Of a stretch of DNA of 21,244 nucleotides, positions 13,875 through 20,846 are shown piece by piece. Below the pieces are notes generated by a model that was given only the letters and a program-made list of their open reading frames with translations, ran no database searches and was not told the origin of the DNA. A program made the position numbers and the translations under genes. The stretch's first letter is position 1. Each line of letters begins with the position of its first letter. Source of the DNA: JBCBSZ01 sp039185015 (lineage in GTDB: Bacteria > Actinomycetota > Acidimicrobiia > Acidimicrobiales > Poriferisodalaceae); assembly GCA_039185015.1 (NCBI GenBank), contig JBCDAU010000062.1:1-21244 (forward strand). The letters run 5' to 3'.

Positions 13875-15344
13875 ATGGTCGATCCCCGCACCCCGGTCGT
13901 GATCGGTGTGGCCCAGGCGGTGCACCGCGAGGGCGTCGACGGTGCCGTCGAGGCCGTCCAGCTGATGACCGACGTCGTCGAGGGCGCGTTCGCCGACGCC
14001 GGTGCGCCCTCGCTCGCGTCGGCGACCACCGGCGTGTGGGTCATCAGGGGTGCCTGGAAGTACCCGGACCCGGCGCGGATTGTGGCCGACCGGATCGGCG
14101 CGACCGTTGCGCGCACCGGCTTGTCGACCGATGGCGGCAACACACCGCAGTACCTGGTCAACACGGCCTGTCGGCACCTGCTGAGCGGTGAGCACGAGGT
14201 CATCGCCATCGTGGGTGCCGAGACGATCCACAGCCGCCGTCGCGCCCGCAAGGCCGGCGTGAAGATCGCCACCACGATCCAGGAGGGGGTCGAGCCCGAC
14301 GAGGTCCTCGGCGCCGACGTGACGATGAGCGCCGACCACGAGATCGCGGTCGGCATCGAGGCCCCGGTGAACTTCTACCCGATCTTCGAGTCCGCGATCC
14401 GTGCCGGTCGCGGCGAGTCGATCGCCGAGCACCGCGACCGCATCTCCCGGCTGTGGGAGGGCTTCAACCGGGTCGCCGCCGACAACCCGTACGGGTGGCG
14501 ACGCGAGCGGTTGACCTGGGAGCAGATCCGCGAGCCCGACGGCGGCAACCGCATGGTCGGCTTCCCGTACACCAAGGCGATGAACTCGAACTGGGACCTC
14601 GACCAGGCCGCCGCGATCGTGCTCACCACCGCCGAGCGTGCCGAAGCGGCAGGAGTTCCTCGCGACCGATGGGTGTTCCCGCACGCCGGCACCGACGGGA
14701 TGGACACCGCGCACGTCTCCAACCGCGGCGAGCTCGACGAGAGCCCGGCGATCCGGCACGCCGGCGGCCGGGCTCTCGAGCTCGCGGGCGTCGGCGTCGA
14801 CGACCTGGCCCACGTCGATCTCTACAGCTGCTTCCCCTCAGCCGTGCAGATCTCCGCGACCGAGCTGGGACTCGGGCAGGATCGCCCCCTGACGGTGACC
14901 GGTGGCCTGACCTTCGCCGGTGGGCCGCTGAACAACTACGTGACCCACTCGATCGCGACCATGATCGGGCGGCTCCGCGAGGACGCGGGCGAGGTCGGGC
15001 TCTGCACGGCGAACGGTGGCTACATCACCAAGCACGCCATGGGCGTCTACTCGACGGAGCCGCCCGCCGAGGTGTTCCGCTACGAGAACGCGCAACCGCT
15101 CATCGACGCCGAGCCCACGCGCCGAGCAGTGATCGATCACGTCGGTCCCGGCACGATCGAGGCCTACACGGTCATGCACGAGCACGACGGCCCGGCTGCC
15201 GCGCTCGCAGCGGTGCGCACCCCCGACGGAGGTCGGGCCTGGGGCCGCAGCGAGGACGCCGCGCTGATGGCGGCGATGTGCGAGGACGAGCACATCGGCG
15301 TCGCCGGCGAGCTCGACGGCGACCGCACGCTCCACGTCGTGTGA
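13875..15344 (+). CDS. thiolase-like acyl-CoA acetyltransferase (TLP1-like)
   Basis: A 489-residue thiolase-superfamily protein, resembling the actinobacterial thiolase-like protein type 1 with an extra C-terminal domain after about residue 405. VNTACRHLLSG (95-105) places C99 at the nucleophile position of thiolases. Further family-like blocks are DLYSCFPSAVQ (315-325), GGLTFAGGPLNNYVTHSIATM (343-363) and GLCTANGGYITKHAMG (375-390), the last in the position of the CxG region. Thiolases join or cleave acyl-CoA thioesters; for TLP1-like proteins the true reaction is poorly defined, so thiolysis is an inference. ATG 13875 is fixed by a near-perfect AAGGAGG. The palindromic promoter suggests ligand-controlled expression. 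The gene converges on the metallopeptidase gene. Confidence 0.88.
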   Translation: MVDPRTPVVIGVAQAVHREGVDGAVEAVQLMTDVVEGAFADAGAPSLASATTGVWVIRGAWKYPDPARIVADRIGATVARTGLSTDGGNTPQYLVNTACRHLLSGEHEVIAIVGAETIHSRRRARKAGVKIATTIQEGVEPDEVLGADVTMSADHEIAVGIEAPVNFYPIFESAIRAGRGESIAEHRDRISRLWEGFNRVAADNPYGWRRERLTWEQIREPDGGNRMVGFPYTKAMNSNWDLDQAAAIVLTTAERAEAAGVPRDRWVFPHAGTDGMDTAHVSNRGELDESPAIRHAGGRALELAGVGVDDLAHVDLYSCFPSAVQISATELGLGQDRPLTVTGGLTFAGGPLNNYVTHSIATMIGRLREDAGEVGLCTANGGYITKHAMGVYSTEPPAEVFRYENAQPLIDAEPTRRAVIDHVGPGTIEAYTVMHEHDGPAAALAAVRTPDGGRAWGRSEDAALMAAMCEDEHIGVAGELDGDRTLHVV

Positions 15345-15349
15345 GCGCT

Positions 15350-15379
15350 CGCCTCCCGGCGTCACCCCTCGCCGAGGCG
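15350..15379. terminator. possible bidirectional terminator hairpin
   Basis: CGCCT and CGGCG on the left pair with CGCCG and AGGCG on the right, a 10-bp stem with a 2-base bulge around the loop TCACCCCT. It lies between the convergent thiolase-like and metallopeptidase genes and overlaps the latter's stop. There is no T-tract, common in actinobacteria, so confidence is limited. Confidence 0.4.
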
Positions 15380-16180
15380 CTCGGGTGAGACCGCGCACGC
15401 CGCGGCGCCGGCTCGGTGGCCGGTGCCGAACGCACGGAGGCGCTGGCCACCGTCGCCGTGGCGCTGCTCGACCGGGACGTACCGGTCGGCCGGGTCACCG
15501 ATCCACGCGAAGAACGACGGTGCTCGGGTGAGGAAGTCCTGGGCGGCGGCGTCGAACGACGCCGGCGCCTGCGCGAGCCACGCGCCGGCGAAGCAGTCGG
15601 CCTGCAGCTCCATGACCTCGGTCGTCCCGTCGATCCCGGCCCGTCGCTGGGCGGCGTGGGCCCACTCGTGGGCGAGGATCACGGCAGGGGTGGCTGCGCC
15701 GAACCACTGATAGGCGCCGGGGAAGAGCTCCTCGGCGTCCCAGGCCACGAGGTCGTCCACCGGGCAGTAGAAGGCCTGGAGCTCCACCTCCGAGATCTCG
15801 TCGATCGTCGATCCGCACGTCGGAAAGCTCCCGGTGGACGGGAGATACGCATCGACGAGTGCCAGCGGCTCCCACTCGATGCCCCAGAGGGCCTCGGCCT
15901 CGACCGCCCAGAAGACGGGGAGATCCTCGACCGCGAGGAGCATGACATCGACGAAGGGCGGCTCCCCGTCCGGGACGGGCAACACCGGTGCGAGCAGCGC
16001 TGCATCGCGGACCTGAGCCGGCGGTGCGGCCGGTGCGGCGTCGGTCCGCAGGGTCGTGATGGCCAGGCCGATGCCGACCCACGCCGCCACGATGACGGCC
16101 ATCCACGGCCAACGCGGTCGGCGCCGGGATGTCGGGGGCGCCGGTCGAGCCGGTCCGGGGGAGGGCGTCGGCGTCTCCAC
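15362..16180 (-). CDS. membrane-anchored zinc metallopeptidase (neutral zinc metallopeptidase type)
   Basis: A 272-residue protein. A Pro-rich cytoplasmic N-terminus (about 1-24) precedes one transmembrane segment (WMAVIVAAWVGIGLAITTL, 26-44), then a periplasmic/exterior domain. The zinc site is HEWAH (171-175, HExxH) with E191 in ELQADCFAGAWL as third ligand. The downstream QRHGDGGQRLRAFGTGHRAG (239-258) is the family's C-terminal signature, similar to YpfJ/KPN_00595-type putative metallopeptidases. Two pairs of cysteines in the outer domain could form disulfides. The substrate is unknown. Start choice: GTG 16180 is preferred to an in-frame TTG at 16243, which would use much of the divergent promoter region. 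No other secretion or protease gene is adjacent; the neighbour across 101 bases is a cyclophilin. Confidence 0.85.
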   Translation of the reverse strand: METPTPSPGPARPAPPTSRRRPRWPWMAVIVAAWVGIGLAITTLRTDAAPAAPPAQVRDAALLAPVLPVPDGEPPFVDVMLLAVEDLPVFWAVEAEALWGIEWEPLALVDAYLPSTGSFPTCGSTIDEISEVELQAFYCPVDDLVAWDAEELFPGAYQWFGAATPAVILAHEWAHAAQRRAGIDGTTEVMELQADCFAGAWLAQAPASFDAAAQDFLTRAPSFFAWIGDPADRYVPVEQRHGDGGQRLRAFGTGHRAGAAACAVSPERLGEG

Positions 16181-16281
16181 CTCGCCCCATCGGCAGATCG
16201 AACCGCGGGGCTGAGCACCCGCGATCGGGCCCGGACCTGCCAAACTGCCCGGCGCTGCCTTCCGAATCGAGAGGACGACAC

Positions 16282-16758
16282 GTGCCGGCTGCCCCCGAGA
16301 TGACGATCGACACCGACAAGATCCACCGAGCGACGATCGAGACGCCGAAGGGTCGGATCGTCATGGACCTCGACCCGGCCCTCGCGCCGGCGACCGTCAA
16401 CAACTTCGTCCATCTCGCTCGCTCGGGGTACTACGACGGGCTGACCTTCCACCGCGTCGTGCCCGAGTTCGTCGTCCAGGGCGGCTGCCCCGACGGCGAT
16501 GGCCGTGGCGGCCCCGGCTACAAGTTCGCCGACGAGCCCGTGAAGGGCGAGTACACGCTGGGCGCCGTGGCCATGGCCAACGCCGGCCCCAACACCAACG
16601 GCTCGCAGTTCTTCATCACGATCGACGACTGCCGGATGAAGCTCGACAAGGCGTACAACCTGTTCGGCCACGTGGTCGAGGGCATCGAGGTCACCCAGCA
16701 GATCGCCGTCGGCGACGTGATGACCTCGGTGACGATCGAGGAGCTCGACCGGGTCTGA
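16282..16758 (+). CDS. cyclophilin-type peptidyl-prolyl cis-trans isomerase
   Basis: A 158-residue single-domain cyclophilin that accelerates prolyl isomerisation during folding. Signature FHRVVPEFVVQGGCPDGDG is at about 55-73, with the catalytic Arg in FHR. ANAGPNTNGSQFFIT (about 96-110) and LFGHVVEG are the other active-site motifs. No signal peptide is seen, so it is cytoplasmic. GTG 16282 is supported by GAGG at 16271-16274, 7 bases upstream; ATG 16300 is an alternative. It is divergent from the metallopeptidase gene and 66 bases ahead of the flavoprotein gene, which has its own -10-like box. Confidence 0.94.
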   Translation: MPAAPEMTIDTDKIHRATIETPKGRIVMDLDPALAPATVNNFVHLARSGYYDGLTFHRVVPEFVVQGGCPDGDGRGGPGYKFADEPVKGEYTLGAVAMANAGPNTNGSQFFITIDDCRMKLDKAYNLFGHVVEGIEVTQQIAVGDVMTSVTIEELDRV

Positions 16759-16790
16759 CCCTCGACTCGCCGCAGGGGCGGCACACGCCG

Positions 16791-16796
16791 TAGCGT
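16791..16796 (+). promoter_or_regulatory. -10-like box (TAGCGT) before the NMO-like gene
   Basis: TAGCGT predicts transcription from about 16803, leaving a leader of about 20 bases that contains the ribosome binding site GAGGGGGAG just before ATG 16825. No clear -35. Confidence 0.4.
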
Positions 16797-16824
16797 CACC
16801 CCGGGGTCCACACGAGGGGGAGCG

Positions 16825-17796
16825 ATGCGTACTCGGCTGACCGACGTGCTCGAGGTCGAGCACCCGGTGATGCTGGCGGGGATGGGCGGGGTCTCGTACC
16901 ACCGCCTGGTCGCCGCCGTCTCGGAAGCCGGTGGGTTCGGCTGCCTCGGCGCCTCGACGATGGGGCTCGAGCGGATGGTCGAGGAGATCGCCGCGACGAA
17001 GGAGCTCACCTCGAAGCCCTTCGGCGTCGACCTGCTCACCGCGGCCGGCCTCGGCGACGACGAGGTGCAGGCGATCATCGACGGTGGCGCCCGAGTGTTC
17101 GTGGCCGGGCTCGGCGTGCCCCGCGAGGCGATCGACGCCTTCCACGACGCCAACATCCTGGTGGCGTCGATGTGCGGCAAGGTCCGCCACGCCGTCGCTG
17201 CCGTAGAGGCCGGCTGTGACCTCGTGGTCGCCCAGGGCACCGAGGCCGGCGGCCACACCGGCACCGTCGCCACCATGGCACTCGTGCCGCAGGTCGTCGA
17301 CGCGGTCGGCGAGCGCGTCCCCGTCGTCGCCGCCGGCGGGCTCTTCGACGGTCGGGGCCTGGCGGCCGCCCTCGCGCTCGGCGCCGATGGTGTCTGGGTC
17401 GGCACCCGATTCATCGCCACCCACGAGGCCCGCACCGTGCCCGGCTACAAGGAGAACCTGCTCCGCCTCCACGAGGACGAGACGGTGATCAGCCGGGCCT
17501 ACACGGGCAAGACCTGCCGCGTCGCCCGAACGACGTGGACCGACGAGTTCGAACGGGAGCCCGACCGGCTCCAGCCGTTCCCCCAGCAGGCCTTCGCGTC
17601 GGCCCAGGCGGGCGCCAACCACCTGGGCGAGGGACCTGAGGCGGCGGAGGGTGCCGTCTCGGTCGACCGCGAGTTCATGCCGACCGGACAGGGCGTCGGC
17701 GCGATCAACGAGCTGGTCGCCGCCGCCGATCTCGTCGAGCAGTTCGTCCGCGAGGCCGAGGCGGTCATCGACCGCGTCGCGGCCGTTCGCGCCTGA
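16825..17796 (+). CDS. nitronate monooxygenase-family FMN flavoprotein
   Basis: A 323-residue TIM-barrel flavoprotein of the 2-nitropropane dioxygenase/nitronate monooxygenase family. The N-terminal PVMLAGMGGVSYHRLVAAVSEAGGFG (14-39) is typical. The active-site block QGTEAGGHTG (137-146) holds H144, the catalytic base position. The FMN phosphate site is VAAGGLFDGRGLAAALALGADGVWVGTRF (168-196). Members oxidise alkyl nitronates, but actinobacterial genomes carry many paralogues and related members are FabK-like reductases, so nitronate as substrate is only a family guess. ATG 16825 has a strong GAGGGGGAG. The crotonase gene follows after 48 bases, which ties it loosely to acyl-CoA metabolism. 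Confidence 0.88.
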   Translation: MRTRLTDVLEVEHPVMLAGMGGVSYHRLVAAVSEAGGFGCLGASTMGLERMVEEIAATKELTSKPFGVDLLTAAGLGDDEVQAIIDGGARVFVAGLGVPREAIDAFHDANILVASMCGKVRHAVAAVEAGCDLVVAQGTEAGGHTGTVATMALVPQVVDAVGERVPVVAAGGLFDGRGLAAALALGADGVWVGTRFIATHEARTVPGYKENLLRLHEDETVISRAYTGKTCRVARTTWTDEFEREPDRLQPFPQQAFASAQAGANHLGEGPEAAEGAVSVDREFMPTGQGVGAINELVAAADLVEQFVREAEAVIDRVAAVRA

Positions 17797-17844
17797 TCGG
17801 CGAGCCGATGGCGAGCCGGACCACACATCGCCCGAGGAGGACCC

Positions 17845-18639
17845 ATGACCAGTGACACCGTGCTGTACGAGGTGAGCGACAAGGTCGCCCTCCTCACGCT
17901 CAACCGACCCGACCGACTGAACGCCTGGACCGGGGAGCTCGAGGCCCGCTACTTCGAGCTGCTCGAACGGGCCGCCGCCGCCCCCGAGGTCGCGGCGATC
18001 GTCGTCACCGGGGCCGGCAAGGGATGGTGCGCAGGCGCCGACATGGACGCGCTCCAAGGCATCGGCTCCGGCGGACGGGGCGGCTCCGAGCAGGCGATGC
18101 GGCGCCAGATGCGGGAGACGACCGACATCGCGAAGCCGGTGATCGCGGCCATCAACGGCGCCTGCGCCGGCATCGGCATGGCCCAGGCGCTCTTCTGCGA
18201 CCTGCGCTTCGCCGCAGCGGGCGCGAAGTTCACGACCGCGTTCGCCCGTCGTGGCCTCATCGCCGAGCACGGCATGAGCTGGTCGCTACCCCGCCTCGTC
18301 GGGCCGGCCAACGCCATGGATCTCCTGTTCTCGGGTCGCGTCGTCCTCGCCGAGGAAGCCCTCGAGATGGGCCTCGTCAACCGGGTCTGCGCGCCCGAGG
18401 ACCTCGTCGAGGAGGCGGTCGCCTACGCACGCGACCTGGGTCGCTTCTCGTCGCCGACGTCGATGGCCGTGATGAAGCGCCAGGTGTGGGGGCATCTCGA
18501 CCTCCAGGTCGGCGAGGCCTCGAACGCCAGCGACGAGCTCATGCTCGCCTCGCTGAAGCGACCCGACTTCAAGGAGGGCGTGGCCAGCTTCCTCGAGCGC
18601 CGCGACCCGGACTTCGGTCCGATCGACGCAGAGGCCTGA
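17845..18639 (+). CDS. crotonase-family protein lacking both hydratase glutamates
   Basis: A 264-residue crotonase-fold protein. WCAGADMDALQG (61-72) and NGACAGIGMAQALFCDLRFA (104-123) define the CoA site and oxyanion hole. Aligned to rat hydratase, the Glu144 position is A113 and the Glu164 position is F133. Instead a Glu follows in LIAEHGMSW (E141), close to where delta3,delta2-enoyl-CoA isomerases and PaaG-type enzymes carry their acid. An isomerase or a different crotonase reaction is therefore likelier than hydration; this is an inference. LFSGRVVLAEEALEMGLVN (161-179) is the standard motif. ATG 17845 has a strong GAGGAGGA upstream. Probably in an operon with the flavoprotein gene. Confidence 0.9.
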   Translation: MTSDTVLYEVSDKVALLTLNRPDRLNAWTGELEARYFELLERAAAAPEVAAIVVTGAGKGWCAGADMDALQGIGSGGRGGSEQAMRRQMRETTDIAKPVIAAINGACAGIGMAQALFCDLRFAAAGAKFTTAFARRGLIAEHGMSWSLPRLVGPANAMDLLFSGRVVLAEEALEMGLVNRVCAPEDLVEEAVAYARDLGRFSSPTSMAVMKRQVWGHLDLQVGEASNASDELMLASLKRPDFKEGVASFLERRDPDFGPIDAEA

Positions 18640-18647
18640 CCGACGGC

Positions 18648-18666
18648 CAGGCCCGACGCCGGCCTG
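18648..18666 (+). terminator. weak terminator-like hairpin after the third crotonase
   Basis: CAGGCC (18648-18653) and GGCCTG (18661-18666) form a 6-bp GC-rich stem with a 7-base loop, 8 bases after the stop codon. No T-tract follows. Confidence 0.3.
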
Positions 18667-18673
18667 TGGACAA
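18665..18673 (-). promoter_or_regulatory. DnaA-box-like sequence
   Basis: The minus strand reads TTGTCCACA, an exact match to the preferred actinobacterial DnaA box. It is single, lies upstream of the small gene's promoter, and partly overlaps the preceding hairpin. Chance occurrence is possible. Confidence 0.35.
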
Positions 18674-18726
18674 CTTCGGCGGATTTCCCCAGCGCGCCCC
18701 TCTATCGCTGCACAGGGCAGGTCTCG

Positions 18727-18732
18727 TACGGT
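18727..18732 (+). promoter_or_regulatory. -10 box (TACGGT) of a probable leaderless small gene
   Basis: TACGGT ends 6 bases before ATG 18739, identical in sequence to the -10 of the ResR-like gene. No clear -35 and no Shine-Dalgarno. Confidence 0.5.
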
Positions 18733-18738
18733 CGTCAC

Positions 18739-18993
18739 ATGGCCTGGACCGAGCTGCAGGAACCGGCCGCGGCCGTCGTCGCCGTCATCCACGAGGTGGC
18801 GCTGCGAGACGGCTCCGAGCGGGTGATCGAGGGCGCGGACGCGTATGCGCAGGAGGGGCAGATGACCACCTTCTTCGCGACCGACCGCGGCCGAGGGGTC
18901 GTCGACGCGTGGGCGGTGCGCATCGCCTCGGTGCGGACCTCGGAGATCGTGATGGTCCGACGAGTGGTGCCGTCCGGCCCGGCGGTCCGCTGA
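18739..18993 (+). CDS. hypothetical 84-residue protein
   Basis: I do not recognise this protein. It is short, has no signal peptide, membrane segment or cysteine, and has a mixed helix/strand look (ELQEPAAAVVAVIHEVALRDG, then MTTFFATDRGRGVVDAWAVRIAS and a short strand). The codon pattern has GC-heavy third positions like its neighbours, and a -10 box is ideally placed for a leaderless start at the ATG, so I think it is real. It sits between the crotonase operon and the antiporter leader, in the same direction. Confidence 0.6.
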   Translation: MAWTELQEPAAAVVAVIHEVALRDGSERVIEGADAYAQEGQMTTFFATDRGRGVVDAWAVRIASVRTSEIVMVRRVVPSGPAVR

Positions 18994-18997
18994 TCGG

Positions 18998-19003
18998 TAC
19001 CGT
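18998..19003 (+). promoter_or_regulatory. -10 box (TACCGT) before the antiporter leader peptide
   Basis: TACCGT ends 7 bases before ATG 19011, the first codon of a 15-codon frame that overlaps the antiporter start. No recognisable -35. Confidence 0.4.
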
Positions 19004-19010
19004 TGCTCGG

Positions 19011-19058
19011 ATGCGAGGCACCCGCCGGCGCGCATCCACCGAGAGCGGCCCCTCGTGA
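19011..19058 (+). CDS. putative 15-residue leader peptide of the antiporter
   Basis: The frame encodes MRGTRRRASTESGPS and ends in TGA at 19056-19058. The antiporter's GTG begins at 19055, so stop and start overlap as GTGA. The ATG is 7 bases from a -10 box, so it would be read from a leaderless mRNA, and ribosomes finishing it are placed on the antiporter start, which has no strong Shine-Dalgarno of its own (only GAGAG at 19041). An arginine run (RRR, codons CGC CGG CGC) could make translation speed matter. It could be an uncalled leader peptide for translational coupling or just a chance frame. Confidence 0.42.
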   Translation: MRGTRRRASTESGPS

Positions 19059-20842
19059 GCGAGGGCCTCGCAGCGCTGAGCGTGATCGCCTGGCTGGCGT
19101 ACCTGGCCAGCCGGTTGCTGGCCCGACGCAAGGTGCCCGAGCTCGTCGGCTTCCTGCTCGTCGGGGCTGCCCTCGGCCCGTCGGGCTTCGAGCTGCTCGC
19201 CGCCGAGGACCTCGCCCGGCTCGCCCCGGTGACCGAGGTCGCGCTGGCGATCCTGATGTTCCTCATCGGGGAGCGGCTCTCCGCCCGGGCGCTGCGGGCG
19301 AGCCGATGGGCGCTGTCGAGCGGCATCGTCCAGTACGTGCTGTCCGGCGTCGCCGTGTACGGCGCCTCCATCGGCCTGGGAGCGGAGCGGCCGGCGGCGC
19401 TCCTGTTGGCGGCGCTGGCAGGAGCCGGTGCGCCGCTGACGGTGGCGTCCATCGTCACGTCGGCGAAGGCCCAGGGCCGATACCCGCAGGGCCTGGTCAG
19501 CTCGCACGCGGTCTGCGACGCCCTCGCCGCCACGACGTTCGCCGCGGTGCTCCCGGTGGCGATCCTGCTCGCCGACGACTCGTCGACGGTCGAGAGCGCG
19601 TTCGGCAACTTCGTCCGCCTCGGCATCGGCGGTGCCGTGCTCGGGGTCGCGTTCGGCTGGCTGATCTCCCGGTTCGGTCACCAGATCGAGACATCCGGTG
19701 AACTGCTCCTCTTCGTGCTCGTGCACCTGCTCGTCGGGTGGACGATCGCCGACATCAGCGACATCAGCCTCCCGCTCGCCGCCCTGATCGGTGGTGCCGT
19801 CGCATCGAGCCGGGCGCCGGAGGAGTTCTCGGTCCGGTTGTTCCGGACGATACGGACGATCGAGCAACCGCTGTACCTGCTGTTCTTCGCGCTCGCGGGT
19901 GCGTCGATCCACCTGGAGGACGTCCCCGACGTCGGCCTCGTCGGCATCGGCTACCTCGCCGTTCGCACCGTCACGAAGGTGGCCGGTGGACTCTTCGGAG
20001 GGCTCCTCGGTGGCCTGGCCTGGCGAGACGGGCTGCGACTCGGCGTCGATTCCGTCCCGCAGGCCGGCGTCGCGGTCGGTCTGGCCGTGCTGGCCGGCGA
20101 GCAGCTGGAGGGCCCCGGCACCGAGGCCGCGACGATCGTGCTCGGCTCGGTCGTGGTGTTCGAGCTCATCGGGCCGCTCCTCGTCGCCCGCGGGTTGGCC
20201 AGGGGCCCCCGGGCCGTCGACGAGCACACCGAGGTGGTCGACCCGCTCGCCTCCACGCCGGAGGTCGTCCTGGTCGCGTCCCAGCGCCCGGTCCGGGTCC
20301 CCGACTGGTTGCTCGACGAGTGCGACCGGTGGGGTTCGTCACTCGTGGCCATGTTCACGACCGACGACGACGTGAGCGAGCAGGACCTGCGGCTGCGCGC
20401 CGCTGCGGCCGACGTCGAGATCGACGTCCGCCGCTGGGTGCCGGGGGAGAGCTTCACCGGTTCGGTCATCCGACTCCAGGAGGAGACCGGCGCGGGCCTG
20501 ATCGTGCTCGCCGCTCGCCCGCCGAGCACCGTCGGCAGCGGGAGCCGGTTGGTCCTGATGCCGCACGAACGGATCGCCAGGCAGGCCGCCGTGCCGGTCG
20601 TGCTGTTGCCCTTGCCGGTGGTCGACGACGGGGGTGCCGACGAACCGACGCCGGCTCGTCGTTCACGGCTCGGCCGTCTGCTGCGTCGGCGTCGCGACGA
20701 CGAGGACCCACCGGATCCCGACGTCGCCGCCGTCTCCAACGGCGCCACTCCGACCAACGGCGACGCTCCGGAGGTCGCCGCCGACGCGCCGCCGGACGAG
20801 GCCGAGGAGCCGGCGCCGGTCGACGTGCCGCCCACGACGTGA
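19055..20842 (+). CDS. CPA-type cation:proton antiporter with cytoplasmic USP-like domain
   Basis: A 595-residue membrane protein. Residues 1-385 are a Na+/H+ exchanger (PF00999-like) domain with about 12 hydrophobic segments, for example VPELVGFLLVGAALGPSGFE (27-46) and VALAILMFLIGERLS (62-76). The unwound ion-site helix reads AVCDALAA: the conserved Asp is D155, but the preceding residue is C154, not Asp (electrogenic type) or Asn (electroneutral type). Residues about 400-522 form a universal-stress-like alpha/beta domain (EVVLVASQ, GLIVLAARPP, VPVVLLPLPV), probably a regulatory nucleotide-binding module. The end is an Arg-rich segment (RRSRLGRLLRRRR) and a long acidic Pro/Ala tail, likely disordered. 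It exchanges K+ or Na+ for protons; which ion is not readable. GTG 19055 overlaps the leader peptide stop. The following partial gene starts 4 bases after its stop. Confidence 0.88.
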   Translation: MSEGLAALSVIAWLAYLASRLLARRKVPELVGFLLVGAALGPSGFELLAAEDLARLAPVTEVALAILMFLIGERLSARALRASRWALSSGIVQYVLSGVAVYGASIGLGAERPAALLLAALAGAGAPLTVASIVTSAKAQGRYPQGLVSSHAVCDALAATTFAAVLPVAILLADDSSTVESAFGNFVRLGIGGAVLGVAFGWLISRFGHQIETSGELLLFVLVHLLVGWTIADISDISLPLAALIGGAVASSRAPEEFSVRLFRTIRTIEQPLYLLFFALAGASIHLEDVPDVGLVGIGYLAVRTVTKVAGGLFGGLLGGLAWRDGLRLGVDSVPQAGVAVGLAVLAGEQLEGPGTEAATIVLGSVVVFELIGPLLVARGLARGPRAVDEHTEVVDPLASTPEVVLVASQRPVRVPDWLLDECDRWGSSLVAMFTTDDDVSEQDLRLRAAAADVEIDVRRWVPGESFTGSVIRLQEETGAGLIVLAARPPSTVGSGSRLVLMPHERIARQAAVPVVLLPLPVVDDGGADEPTPARRSRLGRLLRRRRDDEDPPDPDVAAVSNGATPTNGDAPEVAADAPPDEAEEPAPVDVPPTT

Positions 20843-20846
20843 TCCC

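Noticed and set aside
15679..18270. Very long minus-strand open frame (863 codons) opposite the cyclophilin, flavoprotein and crotonase genes
   Set aside because: It is antisense to three genes with clear family motifs, and its translation is low-complexity His/Arg/Gly/Val-rich text with no recognisable domain. This is a usual artefact of very high GC.
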